From Lepas anatifera (lineage: Eukaryota; Arthropoda; Thecostraca; Lepadidae), in the NCBI GenBank assembly GCA_034440635.1, contig JAOTON010002228.1:410001-474000 (forward strand): a DNA stretch of 64,000 bases, given 5' to 3'. Both the position numbers and the translations under genes were made by a program. Below are positions 11,036 through 22,047 of the stretch, piece by piece (the first letter of the stretch is position 1; each line of letters starts with the position of its first letter). The notes below the pieces were generated by a model. It made no database searches. It was not told where the DNA came from and was given only the letters and a program-made list of their open reading frames with translations.

Positions 11036-12720
11036 TGCCCGAGCACCCCCAATCCTGAGTCGAGCACCCCCAATCATGTGTTGAGCACCCCCAATACGTG
11101 TGCCGCCCCTGGTTTATCACCGCTACCCTGAAGAGTGTCACCCTATCTCATCACTGCCACCCTGATTCGTGCCGCCCCTGTCAAGTTTTTCCCGTCCTGG
11201 TTTCATTAATTCCACTCTGATTGGTTCCACCTCTAGCTTATCAATGTCACCTGACTTATCCTTTCCCCCTGATTTATGACGCCACGTCACTGCCGCTCCC
11301 GCCTGATCACTGTCGCCAGCAATTAATCACTGCCGCCCCCCCTCTGGATGATAACTGCCGCCTTTTGCTCATCACTGATCAGCTGGCTGATCACTGACGC
11401 CCCTGGTTTATCACTGCTGCCTTGATTCATGCCGCCCCTGGCTAAACACCCCGGTTTGCTTCAACACCCATATACTTGCCCCTCCTGGTTAGTCACTGCC
11501 GCCCACCGAATTATCATTGCCGCCTCTCGTTCACCACTGCCACCCCTGGCTGATCACTGCCGCCCCCTGGTTGATCATTGCCACCTCCTGACTGATAACT
11601 GCCACCCCTTGACTGCTAACTGCCGCCCCTGGCGGATGACTGCCGCCCCTGGCGGATAACTGCCGCCCCTGGCAGATCAATGCCGCCCCTTGGCAGATCA
11701 CTGCCGCCCACTGACTGATAACTGCCGCCCCCTGACTGATCACTACCGCCCCCTGGCTGATCAATGGCGCCCCCTGACTGATAGCTGCCGCCCCTTAGCT
11801 GATCACTTTCGCCCCTGGCTGATCACTGCCGCCCCCTGAGTGATCACTGGCGCCCCCTGACTGATCACTTCCGCCCCTGGCTGATCACTGCCGCCCCCTG
11901 GATCGATCATTGCCGCCCTCTGACTGAAAACTGCTGGCTCTTAACTGATAACTGCCGCCCATGACTGATAACTGCCGCCCCTTGACTGATAACTGCCGCC
12001 CCTTGGATGCTAACTGCCGCCCCTGGCTGACTACTGCCGCCCTCTGGCTAATTATTGCCGCCCCTTGGCTGCTAACTGCCGCCCCCGGCTGACCACTACC
12101 GCCCCCTGGCTGATCATTACCGCCCTCCTGACTGAAAACTTCCGGCTCTTGGCTGATAACTGCTGCCCCTGGCTGATCAATACCGCCCTTTGACTTAAAA
12201 CGGCCGCCCCTTGGCTGTTAACTGCCGCCCCTGGCTGACCACTGCCGCCCCTGGCTGATAACTGACGCCCCCTGGCAGATCACTACCGCCCCCTGCCTGA
12301 TAACTTCCGTCCTTGGCTGATCACTGCCGTCCCTGGCTGATCACTGCCGCCCCCTGGCTGATCATTGCCGCCCCCTGACTGAAAACTGCCGGCCCTTAGC
12401 TGATAACTGCCGCCCCCGGCGAATCGACAAGTGCCACCCCCTGGCTGATAACTGTTGCTCCTGACTGATAGCTGCCGCCGCTTGACTGATAAATTCCGCA
12501 TCTTGGCAGCTAACTGCCGCCCCTTGCTGATCACTGCTGCACCTTGGTTGATAACTGCGGCCCCTGACTGATCGCTGCCGCCCGTGGCGTATCACTGCCG
12601 CCCCTGTTTGATAACTGAGGGCCCCTGGCTGATAACTGCCGCCCTTGATTGATAACTGCTGCCCCTGGTTCATCACTGCCGTCTCCCGGGGCAGTGAGCA
12701 TCCTGGGGATATCTGGGCAG
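11036..12720 (+). repeat. GC-rich minisatellite, about 20-21-bp unit (array 1a)
   Basis: The array begins with three 21-bp GAGCACCCCCAAT units immediately inside the element terminus, then changes to about 75 units close to CTGATCACTGCCGCCCCTGG, with variants (GATAACTG, GCCCCCTGA). Long ORFs through it, in both orientations, are artefacts of the periodicity. The order terminal repeat, 21-bp units, main array suggests expansion of a subterminal transposon repeat. Confidence 0.9.
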
Positions 12721-12739
12721 TGAGCGTTCTGGGGGAGCA

Positions 12740-13080
12740 TCCTTCTGTGGATATCCCTAACATCATGTTATATGGAACGTTAGTTTTAATATCGTATATT
12801 TATCCCAGTAGTCTTTCAGGTTTTACATAACGTCGAGTTTCATGTTACCTATAGTCTCTGACTTTAGTATACCATGTGAAATTGTCTCTATCATTTTTTC
12901 AGCATTTGTGTTTCATCTCATTTTTTATATGTTTTTATCATCTTCTGATACAACTTTCACAACCTGACCTGTTTTACCACCTGACTTGTTAAAATTCGTG
13001 CGGAAATGTCCTATTTGCGTATCTTATGCAATGCTATGGGCGCCATATGACCCTAGATGTCAGCACGCTCTAAAACCCCA
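12740..13080. other. AT-rich spacer between minisatellite blocks
   Basis: Non-repetitive AT-rich sequence with no ORF or motif that I recognise. It separates two blocks of the same array. Confidence 0.4.
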
Positions 13081-13099
13081 AATATGATGATGGACCGTC

Positions 13100-13480
13100 T
13101 CACGGCTGATCACTGCCGCCCCTGGTTTATCACTGCCGCCCTAATTCATGCCGCCTCTGGCTCATTGATGTTGTTTCTGGCATATTTTGACCCAGATGCG
13201 CGCCGCCCCGACTCATCGCTGCCGCCCCTGGTTCATCACTGCCGCCCCTGGCTGATCACTGCCGCCCCTGGCTGATCACTGTCTCTCCTGGTTCATAACT
13301 GCTGCCCAGATTAATCATTGCTGCCTTGATTCACACCGCCCCTGGCTGATTAATGCTGTCCCTGTTTTTTATTAGCCCATATATGAGCGGCCTCTGGTTA
13401 GACACTTCCTCCCTCGAATCTTCACTGCCGCCCCCGGCTGATCACTGCTGCCCCTGGTTTATCTCTGCCGAGGAGACCAG
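13100..13480 (+). repeat. Minisatellite block 1b
   Basis: More diverged units of CTGATCACTGCCGCCCCTGG continue here, including variants GGTTTATCACTG and GATTCATGCCGCC. The best-preserved run is at about 13,205-13,290. Confidence 0.85.
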
Positions 13481-13484
13481 TCCG

Positions 13485-13682
13485 GCCATAGCCCCCAAAA
13501 CCGGTCAAACTTAGGCCCTGCTGTCCGAACAGTTTTGTCAGGAGGAATCTCTAACACCCTTCGAGAAAGCAAACAGAAGCCCACAATCGTCTTATCTTTA
13601 TCTGTTTGTCTATTGGAGGAATTCTCCGAGCCGAGTAAATAGTAGACTGCTGCTGCCGTGCTTTTACTCTTTTAGTGTCAGC
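13485..13682. other. Spacer sequence
   Basis: Unique-looking sequence without ORF or recognised repeat. Confidence 0.3.
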
Positions 13683-13765
13683 CAGGGGGAATTTTTTATC
13701 TCTTTGCGGTGTGCGAGCACCCCTAATCACAATGAGAGCACCCCCAATACATGTGTCGCCCCCCC
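13683..13765 (+). repeat. Internal degenerate copy of the hAT left terminus
   Basis: CAGGGGGAATTTTTTATCTC, followed by GCGAGCACCCC and GAGAGCACCCCCAAT, parallels the element start at 11,006-11,105 and again leads into the minisatellite. It could mark a second element of the same family or a segmental duplication. Confidence 0.6.
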
Positions 13766-14130
13766 CGGCTCAGCATTTCTGCCCTGATTCATGCCGCCTC
13801 CGTCTTACCACTGTGATCATGCCACCCCCGGTTCATCACTATCACCCTGGTTTATGCCGCCATGGTTCATCACTGAAGCCTCCTACCTATCACTGCCACC
13901 CTGATTCTTGCCAACCCTGACATATCACTGCCGCCCTGATTCAAACAGCACCCCGCTCATCACTGCTGCCAGTGGCTCACCAGTGCTATCCCCAGTTGTC
14001 ACTGCCACCCTGTTTCATGCTGCCTCCAGTTCATCATTACCGCCTCGGCTAATGAATGCCGCCCCTGGCTTATCACTTCCGCTCGAATTCGGCCGCCCTG
14101 TGCTCATGACTGTCGCCCCCAGCTCGGGGG
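13766..14130 (+). repeat. Minisatellite block 1c
   Basis: Diverged units with the GCCGCC..TTCATCACT pattern. The end grades into a G-rich tract (14,130-14,280) with repeated GGGGGCGCC. Confidence 0.75.
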
Positions 14131-14480
14131 TGACGGATTCCATTTTCGGGCGGTTGTAAAGATTTTCGGGCGGGGGCGCCTTCCTTCTCAGGGGGAAGGG
14201 GTGCCTCCATCCCCAGGGGGCACCTTTGGCTTCCTAGGGGCGCCCACTCAGGCGAGGGGGCGCCGTCATCATTTCCCTGCGTTGAGTCGATAAATAGGGT
14301 CTATTTGCTCTCCATGGGATGGCTTTGATGAAAGGGGGGCACCATTCATATTTGAAACTGTTTTGATTTCGCACAGAGAGCCCTACCTATTCAGGTAGGC
14401 GGTGATTAGGTCTGATGTTTTCTTGGCCGGTCAGGGCGCCGCCCAAATCCGGGGGCGCTTCCCCGGACGAAGCCAAAACC

Positions 14481-14542
14481 GGGTGTGCAAAAATATACTT
14501 TTGCACAACCTCCTTTTTCAGGGTGTGCAATTGCACACCCTG
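14481..14542. repeat. Paired palindromes with GGGTGTGCA arms
   Basis: A perfect 24-bp palindrome occupies 14,519-14,542 (arms CAGGGTGTGCAA and TTGCACACCCTG). Just upstream, 14,481-14,510 forms a stem of GTGTGCAAAA with TTTTGCACA around ATATAC. The pair directly precedes element H2 and replaces its 5' half; it may be the abutting ends of an unresolved transposon. Confidence 0.75.
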
Positions 14543-14816
14543 TGGTTGCATGATCTGGCAACCACTACCATATTCAATAGGCTGCAAGGGCTTCAATTGG
14601 CTGATACCGTGACGTCAGCATATGTCGTCACACCAACAGCTGACAACAGTGGCCTGCTGCTAAGGGTACATGTGGGGCATATTTCAGGTAGTTTTTAGCT
14701 TCACTCTACGGGAATTTTGAGTTTCAAGACGAATGATATAGAGTACCGGGTTTTCCGGCATGCTATAAACTTGGCTATCTCAGTTAAAATCACGTTATAA
14801 AGGTGCCACATTCCCT
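14543..14816 (+). mobile_element. Family H TTAA element, partial (H2)
   Basis: It matches H4 from the CATGATCTGGCAACCACTAC block through the terminal AGGTGCCACATTCCCT, followed by TTAG (14,817-14,820, a decayed TTAA). The 5' half is missing at the palindrome pair. Non-coding. Confidence 0.8.
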
Positions 14817-15189
14817 TTAGGTCCTTTGCTTTCATTTCAATCTCCATCCACTATGCAATACTGAAGGTAAAATTTAACCCCCACAAAACTGATACACTTC
14901 AATCGTGGACAGGGGCGCAGCCAAGGGGGTACGTGCCCCCGTCGGTGTCGGAGTACCCTTTGATCGCTAGGTGGTGTACCTCGCTTGGGCTGTGCCGCTC
15001 GAAATTTATCGCCGTACGCCGTAGAACCTAGGTACAATTAGATCACATTTAGCGATTAAAGCTTTTGTTTTACAATTTAGTACCTTTTTTGGACAGCTAG
15101 GGCATTCTGCCGCCTTTCCCAGCACCCGAGGAGAGTATGGGTACTTAATCCGTGAACACCTAATGCCTCATCGTCGCCAATAATTGTAC

Positions 15190-15800
15190 CGGCGGAGCTA
15201 ATCTGGTGCCCCTTGAGCTCATCTGGTGCCCACTGAGCTGTTCTTGGCCACTTGAGCTGATCACGTGCCCTCTAAACTGATCTGGTGCCCGTTGAGTCAA
15301 TCTGGTGCCCCTTGAACAAATAATTGTGCCTCTTGAACCTAGCTAATGCTCTCTGAGTTAGTCTGATGCCTCCTCCGCTCGCCTGGTGCCCTATTAGCTG
15401 TTGTAGTGCCCCTTGAACTAGCCCCCTGAGCTGATCACATGCCTCGCAGAGTTGATCCCCTGAGCCAGCATGGTGCCTCTTGAGCTGATCAGGTGCTCCC
15501 GGAGCTGGTCTGGTACACCCTGAGCTGATCTTGTGTTCTCTGAGCTGATGTATGCCCCTGTTTTGGACTGGGGGCTAGGAGCTGATCTGGGCTCCCGGGC
15601 TTATCAATCTGGTTCCCCTGAGCAAATATGTTTCCCCCTGAGCTGAACTAATGCCCCCTGAGTCGAACTGGTGCCTCCTGAGTCAACATTTTGCGACCTG
15701 AGCCCATCTCATGCCCTCTGAGCTCGTCTAGTGCTCCCTGAGCTAGTTTGGTGCCCCTGAGCCAATCTAGTGCCTTTTAAGCTGATCTGGGCCTCCTGAG
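15190..15800 (+). repeat. GC-rich minisatellite, about 20-bp unit (array 3a)
   Basis: About 30 diverged units near the consensus CTGAGCTGATCTGGTGCCCC. The family E element at 15,809 is inserted into the array, which resumes at 16,780. A reverse-complement array of the same family lies at 35.6-36.6 kb. Confidence 0.85.
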
Positions 15801-15808
15801 TTGATTAA

Positions 15809-16780
15809 CCTTCGCCCGGGTGGGGGTCTTTTTAGACCCCCCTCGGGTTTTTCCGAAGTGACCAAAAAACGGCGGCGCGCAGCGCCGCCAAACTTGGTCT
15901 AGCTGTTCCTTCATCAATTTTACATCTTTCCTGAAAAATTTGGCTCAAGGTCATATCAGGTCAGGTCACCAGGTCAGGTGAAGTGACCTCACCTCAAAAA
16001 ATACTTAGGATGGCATAACTAAAAGAAGGGTTAATTGATCAAGTTGAAACTCATACCACATCTTGGGCCCACCAGGAACTACAACATTTGTTCCGGGATT
16101 TTTGATATTGGTGACCTAAGGTCATGTGCAGAGCATGACCTCCCCATTGACAATGCATGGGGAAAATCACGAAATGAGCTTTGCTCAGTAAGTATGGATG
16201 GAATCAACTTCAAACATCGGTTGCGACCTGCTCTTAGCCCATTTCTGAAGCTGATACCAAAATTTTTGACTTGTGACCTTTAAAAGGTCACCTTAGGTCA
16301 AATAAGCATTTTTGGTGTTTTCCTCTATAAATTTTGAATAAACTAAGATAGAGCTTTTATTTTGTCACCGAAGTGTTTGTATAGTCACTGGGAGTCAAAT
16401 GATATACATCATGACTATACCAGGTTAAGTTGGGTCAGACTGTTGACCTGGGTCAGGTCAAATTCTTAAATTTGACCTGGCATAGCAATATCATATATCA
16501 TTCGATTTGTATTGACGAGAGGATTGCAATGGTGCATAAACTATGGCTGTATCTTGTTTGGTTTGGAAGCTATTAGCGAAAAAGTAAACGCCCTTATGCA
16601 TGGGTGGCTATGGACATTCCCAAGAATATGCCCAATATTTAGTGACCTGTAGCTCCCTAGGCTTTGACCTGACACGAAAATGAATGCCACTGTAATGAAA
16701 GCGCATCTCAAGAGCTTTCGAATGGTGTTTAAAAAATGTTTCTAGCTATCATAGTTTCTGAGATATAGGACCTCCAAATT
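15809..16780 (+). mobile_element. Family E TTAA element (E1), 3' end missing
   Basis: It starts CCTTCGCCCGGG after TTAA (15,805-15,808), then a hairpin (GGGGGTCT, loop, AGACCCCC) and another GC hairpin (GGCGGCGC, loop, GCGCCGCC). The interior repeats AGGTCA hexamers, including CAGGTCAGGTCACCAG. It is nearly identical to E2 at 55,002. No matching right terminus is found before the minisatellite resumes, so the 3' end is deleted or decayed. Non-coding. Confidence 0.78.
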
Positions 16781-17165
16781 GATCTGTGCCCCAAGCTGAT
16801 CGGGGACCACTGAGCTGATCATTTGCCCTCTCTCTGTGCTGATATGGTGCTCCCTGAGCTGATCTAGACCCCTGCTGCTGGGGACTAGGAGCTTATCTGG
16901 GCCCCCAAGCTGATCGATCTGGTGCCCCCCTAGCAGGTATATTGTTCCTGAGCTAAAATAATGCCCCTGACTTGATCTGGTGCCCCATGTGTCATCATTG
17001 TGCCTCCTGAGCCCATCTGATGCCCTATGAGCTAGTCTGGGGTCCCCCGAGCTAATATGGTGGAAGGCCCTATGAGCCTATCTGCGGCCCATTGAGCTAG
17101 TCTGATGACCCCCCATCTTTGGGGCCACTGAGCTAATCTAGTCCCGGGCCAAGCATGAGCTGCTG
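16781..17165 (+). repeat. Minisatellite array 3b
   Basis: Continuation of the CTGAGCTGATCTGGTGCCCC array beyond E1, more diverged, with a last recognisable unit near 17,345. A 70-codon minus-strand ORF here follows the repeat and is not a gene. Confidence 0.75.
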
Positions 17166-17399
17166 TGGGGGGTGGGGCTCTGATCCACACCAGGGACCCC
17201 CTGAGCTGGTCTTGAATAGACAGAGAATAAGAACACAAGGCCAACTCCCATCACCTCGGGGGTCACGGGGCTAGTCTTATCCCAGAGGTACATCTGGGGG
17301 AATGAGGGGCAGTTACTCCGGAGGTATCTGATCCACACTAGGGGCCCCTGAGCTGGTCCTGAATAGATGGGAAATAAGGTTACAGTGCAAACTTCCCTT

Positions 17400-18171
17400 G
17401 TAAAATGGAGCTAACGAGGAATGAGCCGTCATCGCTAAAACGGCTTGTGATGCCTAGGCACCCCGGGTTAAATAAATTGCTTATTATACTGGTGGATTCT
17501 GGGCACGGGTGATAAAAAGGCATGTGCCCCTGAGCTCAGAGCACAGTTCCCTGAACCAGGATTTCTACTAATTAATTCAAATGAATGAAGAACTAGTTTT
17601 TTACAATTTTCAGCCCTGTCACATTATCCCCATCCAAACTACCAGCTTGTTTACTTTTTCTTTACTCCAACTGGGACCGATCCTTGAAAATATGGAACTT
17701 TTAAACGTGTTAAAAAATTTATCTCCCTAATTATTCCGGCAACAAAAATTGTATTTGTCCAAAGACACTATGCCACTCCTCCTCCCACGGCCCTTGTGGG
17801 AGCCGCAGAACTTAATCCGTGTTCAAACAGGGCTCACTCGTCACGACAAAACCAATGGGCATAGCAAATGAATTTTCGACTCCAATATGTCTTATCCTGC
17901 ACAGATTGACAGATATCACAGGCTCCACTGATTTCTTTGATGTCAAGAACTTGCATGAGTTGGCTGATTTGTCCTTAAATCTATCCCAAGAAGTCGTGTT
18001 CTGGCTATTTTCATGAGATTTCGGTGACACTTTTCTTTTTTTCTGTTTTTATTTCAGTTTTCCTTCTCCGTCAATGCTTGATTTGCATTTTTCTTGGACC
18101 AAGGGTACCCAAAAGTTGATATTGACTAGGATATATAAGTTTTTTAGGTTACGTTAAAAGTGCCCTTTCTC
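17400..18171. other. AT-rich sequence inside the 3.3-kb hAT-type element
   Basis: No ORF with a recognised domain. Short complementary ORFs at 17,812-18,030 overlap on both strands and look spurious. Confidence 0.35.
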
Positions 18172-18474
18172 TCCCGGGGTGCCCCTGAAAGGTGGTGTGC
18201 CCCCTATACCAAAGCTCTGGCTGCGCCCCTGATCGTGGAAAGATTGGATCAGATTGAATTATTTTAAGACGTGTTGTAGCTTTGGGATTTCGCCAAAAAA
18301 GCAAACACGTTTGGCAAAAGCTTCCCGGGGTGCCCCTGAAAGGTGGTGTGCCCCCCATACCAAAAGCTCTGGCTGCGCCCCTGATCGTGGAAAGATTGGA
18401 TCAAATTGGATTATTTTAAGACGTGTTGTAGCTTTGGGATTTCGCCGAAAAAGCAAACACGTTTGGCAAAAGCT
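18172..18474 (+). repeat. Tandem duplication, 151/152-bp units
   Basis: Two direct copies start at 18,172 and 18,323 with TCCCGGGGTGCCCCTGAAAG and end GGCAAAAGCT, differing at only a few positions. Each holds the right end of the hAT-type element, its TSD ATCGTGGA and about 90 bp of flank, so duplication followed the hAT insertion. Confidence 0.92.
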
Positions 18475-18653
18475 GTAGAATACCTGCCCAATATTAAAAT
18501 AGAATATTTCCTGTGCTATAAAAGGCGCAAAAAAGCGATGAATAACAGATTCGGTGCAATGAAGGGGTGCCGCCCCCCAAAGCTGCCGCCCCTTTGGGGT
18601 GCCGCCCCCACCGGCTGAGCACCCCCAAAGATTTTGGAAAAATTACACCCCTG

Positions 18654-19047
18654 GTTCCTTAACATTGTTTTCTATTGCGCTAGTCCTTATAAAAGCCAGA
18701 AGTGAAATAATTTTGGAAATCAGACGACGGGAACATGAGCAATATCGAGCATTTATACATGGATGGGTGAGAAACTTTTGGCGTTGCAGTCTCCATTGGA
18801 AATCTTTGGTGCTAGCGTACGGTGGTTTACGGGCTGGTTGTGAGAGCAGATTACGTGCGTTTTGAAGCGTGGGAATCACCCTAAACACATGCAAGACGTG
18901 AAAATAGATCCCAGCTAGTGGATAGATATATTTTTCAGCTGTAGTTGCGGATTCAAGAGGGGGGCAGGGGGCTCAAACCCCCTCCCCCGAAATATCTGAG
19001 TGCCTATACTAGATGCAGAGCTGGAGGCTGTCCGAGGTAGTGACGGG
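18654..19047 (+). repeat. Repeat J (right part)
   Basis: Begins with the TSD GTTCCTTA and continues ACATTGTTTTCTATTGCGCTA. It matches the reverse complement of 25.59-26.32 kb through to GAGGTAGTGACGG. It lacks the SINE that the other J copy carries, so it is the empty site for that SINE. Function unknown, non-coding. Confidence 0.85.
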
Positions 19048-19147
19048 GGCGGCCCGAGCCCCTAGCCCCCCCAAATATGGTCTTGGATCTACCCGTTTTC
19101 TGTTGTGTATTAGACATGTGCAAGACTCACCAACGAATCTCTTTTAA

Positions 19148-19988
19148 CACGCGCATTGACGGGGGTGGCGGTACCCGCCCCCCTCGGGTTTTTCGGAGAC
19201 AGTAGAAAAACGGCGGCGCGTAGCGCCGCCGTACTTGGTATACCTTTTCCCTCATCATTTTTACAACTTCTGTGAAAATTTTAAGGTTAGGTCATCTCAG
19301 GTCAGGTCACCAGTACAGGTCAAGTGACCCGACCTCAAAAAAAGTTTAAGATAGCATAAGTCGGAGCAGGGTGAACTTATCCGATTGAAACTCATATCAC
19401 ATAATGGCCCCACCGAGTTCTCTAACATATGTTCCGGTATTTTTGATATCAATGACCTAAGGTCAGGTACGAGGCATGACCTCTCCATTGGAAATACATG
19501 GGAAAAATGGTTTTTACAGAATAACTCAGTAACGGATAGTAATACAGCATTTATTTTAGCTGCATTAGACTCGCCTGGGCTTTGCGGTTCTAATGATATG
19601 CATTTTATATCATTTGACCCTGACCTGACCTCAGGTCAGGTCAAATCCTTGATTTGACCTAGCAAGGTCAAATTATATATCATTCGATTCGGCTTGCTAA
19701 GAGGATTCATACAGTTTAAGTCGTTTTGCTCTATCTTTACTTGTTCAGATGTAATGCCCGAAAACTGAATTTTACATGTTATCCCTATGACGGGCATGTT
19801 TTGACCTCTCGTGACCTTAAATGTGACCTGACAAAAAAATGGTTCAAATGTTTTCGATGGAGAAGTGGATGGGCAGCCCAACGCCGTTTACCGCTTTTCG
19901 CTACCTACCGTGGTTCTCGAGATCTTAGGGGGCGGGTACCCGCCCCCCGTCAATGCGAAGGTGGCTCAGACCCCCGTCAATGCGCGTG
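19148..19988 (+). mobile_element. Family B TTAA element (B1), 841 bp
   Basis: Flanked by TTAA on both sides (19,144-19,147 and 19,989-19,992), with inverse ends CACGCGCATTGACGGGGG and CCCCCGTCAATGCGCGTG. It carries GGCGGGTACCCGCC palindromes, a CGGCGGCGCG..CGCCGCCG hairpin and a 23-bp palindrome of AGGTCA half-sites (19,621-19,643). Non-autonomous, with no ORF; TTAA target specificity points to piggyBac-type mobilisation. Confidence 0.92.
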
Positions 19989-19992
19989 TTAA

Positions 19993-20300
19993 GGCGAGTG
20001 CCAATGGCAACTGTAGTTTCCGGAGGCTAAGTTACCGGAAGCTGGCATGAGTTGCCACGGCATACCACCGGAGCAACGACCACTATCCCAGAAGATATCC
20101 TAGCTTAAGTTGCCACCAGGTGCTTACAGCTTTCAAGTTCAGTGCACACCTTAGCGAAATATCCGCAAATTGGAGGGATGGGAAAGGTAAAGTTTGGTGC
20201 CGAGACAAGTTACCGCTTGCAACACATAAGTCACCACAAAATTTTCGCTGGTTTGGATTGTGACACACCCAAACACTGGGAAAAGATGGGACAGGCAATA
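19993..20300. other. Unassigned spacer between B1 and B2
   Basis: About 310 bp without recognised feature. Confidence 0.3.
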
Positions 20301-20944
20301 TTAACACGCGCATTGACGGGGGGCGGGTACCCGCCCTCCCCCTCGGGTTTTTTCGGAGACAGCAGAAAAACGGCGGCGCGCAGCGCCGCCGTACTTGGTA
20401 TACCTTTTCCCTCATCATTTTTGCAACTTCTGTGAAAATTTTAAGGATAAGTCATCTCAGGTCAGGTCACCAGTACAGGTCAAGTGACCCGACCTCAAAA
20501 AAAGTTTAAGATAGCATAAGTCGGAGCAGGGTGAACTTATCCAATTGAAACTCAAATCACATAATGGGCTCACCGAATTCTCTAAGATATGTTCCGGTAT
20601 TTTTGATATCGATGACCTAAGGTCAGGTACGAAGCATGACCTCTCCATTGGTAATACATGGGAAATATGGTTTTTACTGAATAACTCAGTAACAGATGGT
20701 GATAGAGCGTTTATTTTAGCTTCATTAGACTTGCCTTGGCTTTGCGGTTCTAATGATATGCATTTTATATAATTTGACCCTGACCTGACCTCAGGTCAGG
20801 TCAAATCTTTGATTTGACCTAGCAAGGTCAAATCATATATCATTCGATTCGGCTTGCTGCGAGGATTCATATGGTTTAAGTCGTTTTGCTCTATCTTTAC
20901 TTGTTCAGATGTAATGGCCGAAAAACTTAAACCTTTCGTTCCTA

Positions 20945-20964
20945 GTGGTCGAGATCTCGACCAC
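20945..20964. repeat. 20-bp perfect palindrome near the element end
   Basis: GTGGTCGAGATCTCGACCAC is its own reverse complement. The same sequence recurs at 23,277-23,296, and a variant with GTAT at the centre at 21,305-21,324. The last two are also flanked by inverse AGGATATCCGTCA/TGACGGATATCCT segments, so they form a larger inverted repeat. Confidence 0.9.
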
Positions 20965-21471
20965 CAAAAAGACTTCAGGGCTAAGCTCGCCACAAATTTC
21001 CAAATTCGGCAGAGTTCTCCAAACTCCGTTGTCGGACGAAAGATGGACCAGGCTATCATCACAGCTGCAAAATTTTGTTCTGTCATGTTTAGGGGGGAGT
21101 GGGGGGGCATATCAAATCTGGACATATCTAAAGACAGCCTTTGTGGGAAATGGCTACATTTGTTTCTCTCCGGCTATCAGACAAAGTTCATAATTATTTA
21201 TTAATTTTTACTTGATGTGCTAGCCAGAGAGTCAGGCAGAACAACAGTATTCATTGTTTTGCTAGGGCTTCAATTTATCGTGACTTAGAAACGAAACAGT
21301 TTTGGTGGTCGAGTATTCGACCACTAGGAGGATATCCGTCAACTAGGTTCAATCATAATTTGGTTTGGACATTCGGCAATTTTAGAGCCAAATGTGAGCA
21401 GGTATTGCAAAATCAGCCCGGTTTTGAACATTTTGACATAGGCAAACGTAGGGGGGTGCAAAAGGGACAGG

Positions 21472-21627
21472 CAGTGGTGGATACAAGGGGGGCTAGGGGC
21501 TAAACCCCCATCTCGAAGTTTCAGAGTACCTATGGTAAATACATAGCCGGGGGCCGATAAGAGACACTGGTAGGAGAGGTTCAAAACCCCAAGCCCCTCC
21601 AGAAATGAAATCCTGGAACCGCCACTG
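21472..21627. mobile_element. Small hAT-like MITE, 156 bp
   Basis: Ends CAGTGGTGGATACA and TGGAACCGCCACTG are imperfect inverses. The flanks GGGACAGG and GAGGCAGG agree at 6 of 8 bases, fitting a decayed 8-bp TSD. Confidence 0.5.
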
Positions 21628-22047
21628 GAGGCAGGTGATCCGTCTCTCCCTCCGTCGAAATTCCGCCCACCTGAAACATCATCGGCGCACTTCTGAAAAT
21701 TCGCTTTCCACCCCAACCCTCGTCCTAGGACGGGAGTACATGCTCCTCTGCTATAATATTTGGGCCGTGATGACACCTCCTCTTCCTAGGTTCAGGGGCG
21801 TCGCCACGGATATGTCCCGAGGGGAACGGACTACGATTTTGCTATGATCGGTGGAGAGGGGAGGGGTGGGAAGCGAACCCAAAACTCAAAGCTGTCTCAA
21901 AGGGCATTAGAGAGGCTGCAAACCAAGACTTTGCGTAAGCCCGTGCTTACAAAGGGCAAATAATGTAAAAATATGACTTGAGGCCCACAACTTGGGGGAT
22001 GTCCCTTCCTGGCTTCCAATCTGAGGAGAGCCGTCCCCTCCCCCGGC

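Larger units (their letters stand above)
14910..18231. mobile_element. hAT-type element, 3.3 kb, TSD ATCGTGGA
   Basis: The left end CAGGGGCGCAGCCA and right end TGGCTGCGCCCCTG are inverse. The flanks ATCGTGGA (14,902-14,909 and 18,232-18,239) are identical. It lies within the 7.65-kb element and contains array 3 and element E1. A tandem duplication at 18,172-18,474 repeats its right end, the TSD and some flank, so the end could also be placed 152 bp later. No transposase found. Confidence 0.82.
11006..18653. mobile_element. hAT-type composite element, 7.65 kb, TSD GTTCCTTA
   Basis: The left end is CAGGGGTGTAATTTT, the right end its inverse AAAATTACACCCCTG, and the similarity extends through a subterminal CTTTGGGGGTGC. 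The flanks GTTCCTTA (10998-11005 and 18654-18661) are identical, and the uninterrupted J copy near 26.32 kb has this sequence once. The insert contains three blocks of a 20-21-bp minisatellite and later insertions (H2, a second hAT-type element, E1). No transposase ORF is visible. A degenerate internal copy of the left end at 13,683-13,765 suggests a nested relative or a duplication. Confidence 0.85.

Noticed and set aside
11036..12720. CRISPR-like array
   Set aside because: Units are contiguous, diverged and about 20 bp with no spacers, in a eukaryotic transposon.
11531..12766. Long minus-strand ORFs with ISQGAAV-like peptides
   Set aside because: They follow the 20-21-bp minisatellite and appear in several frames; no start context or domain.
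20142..20435. 97-codon plus-strand ORF
   Set aside because: Runs across unrelated spacer and the B2 terminus, so it is fortuitous.
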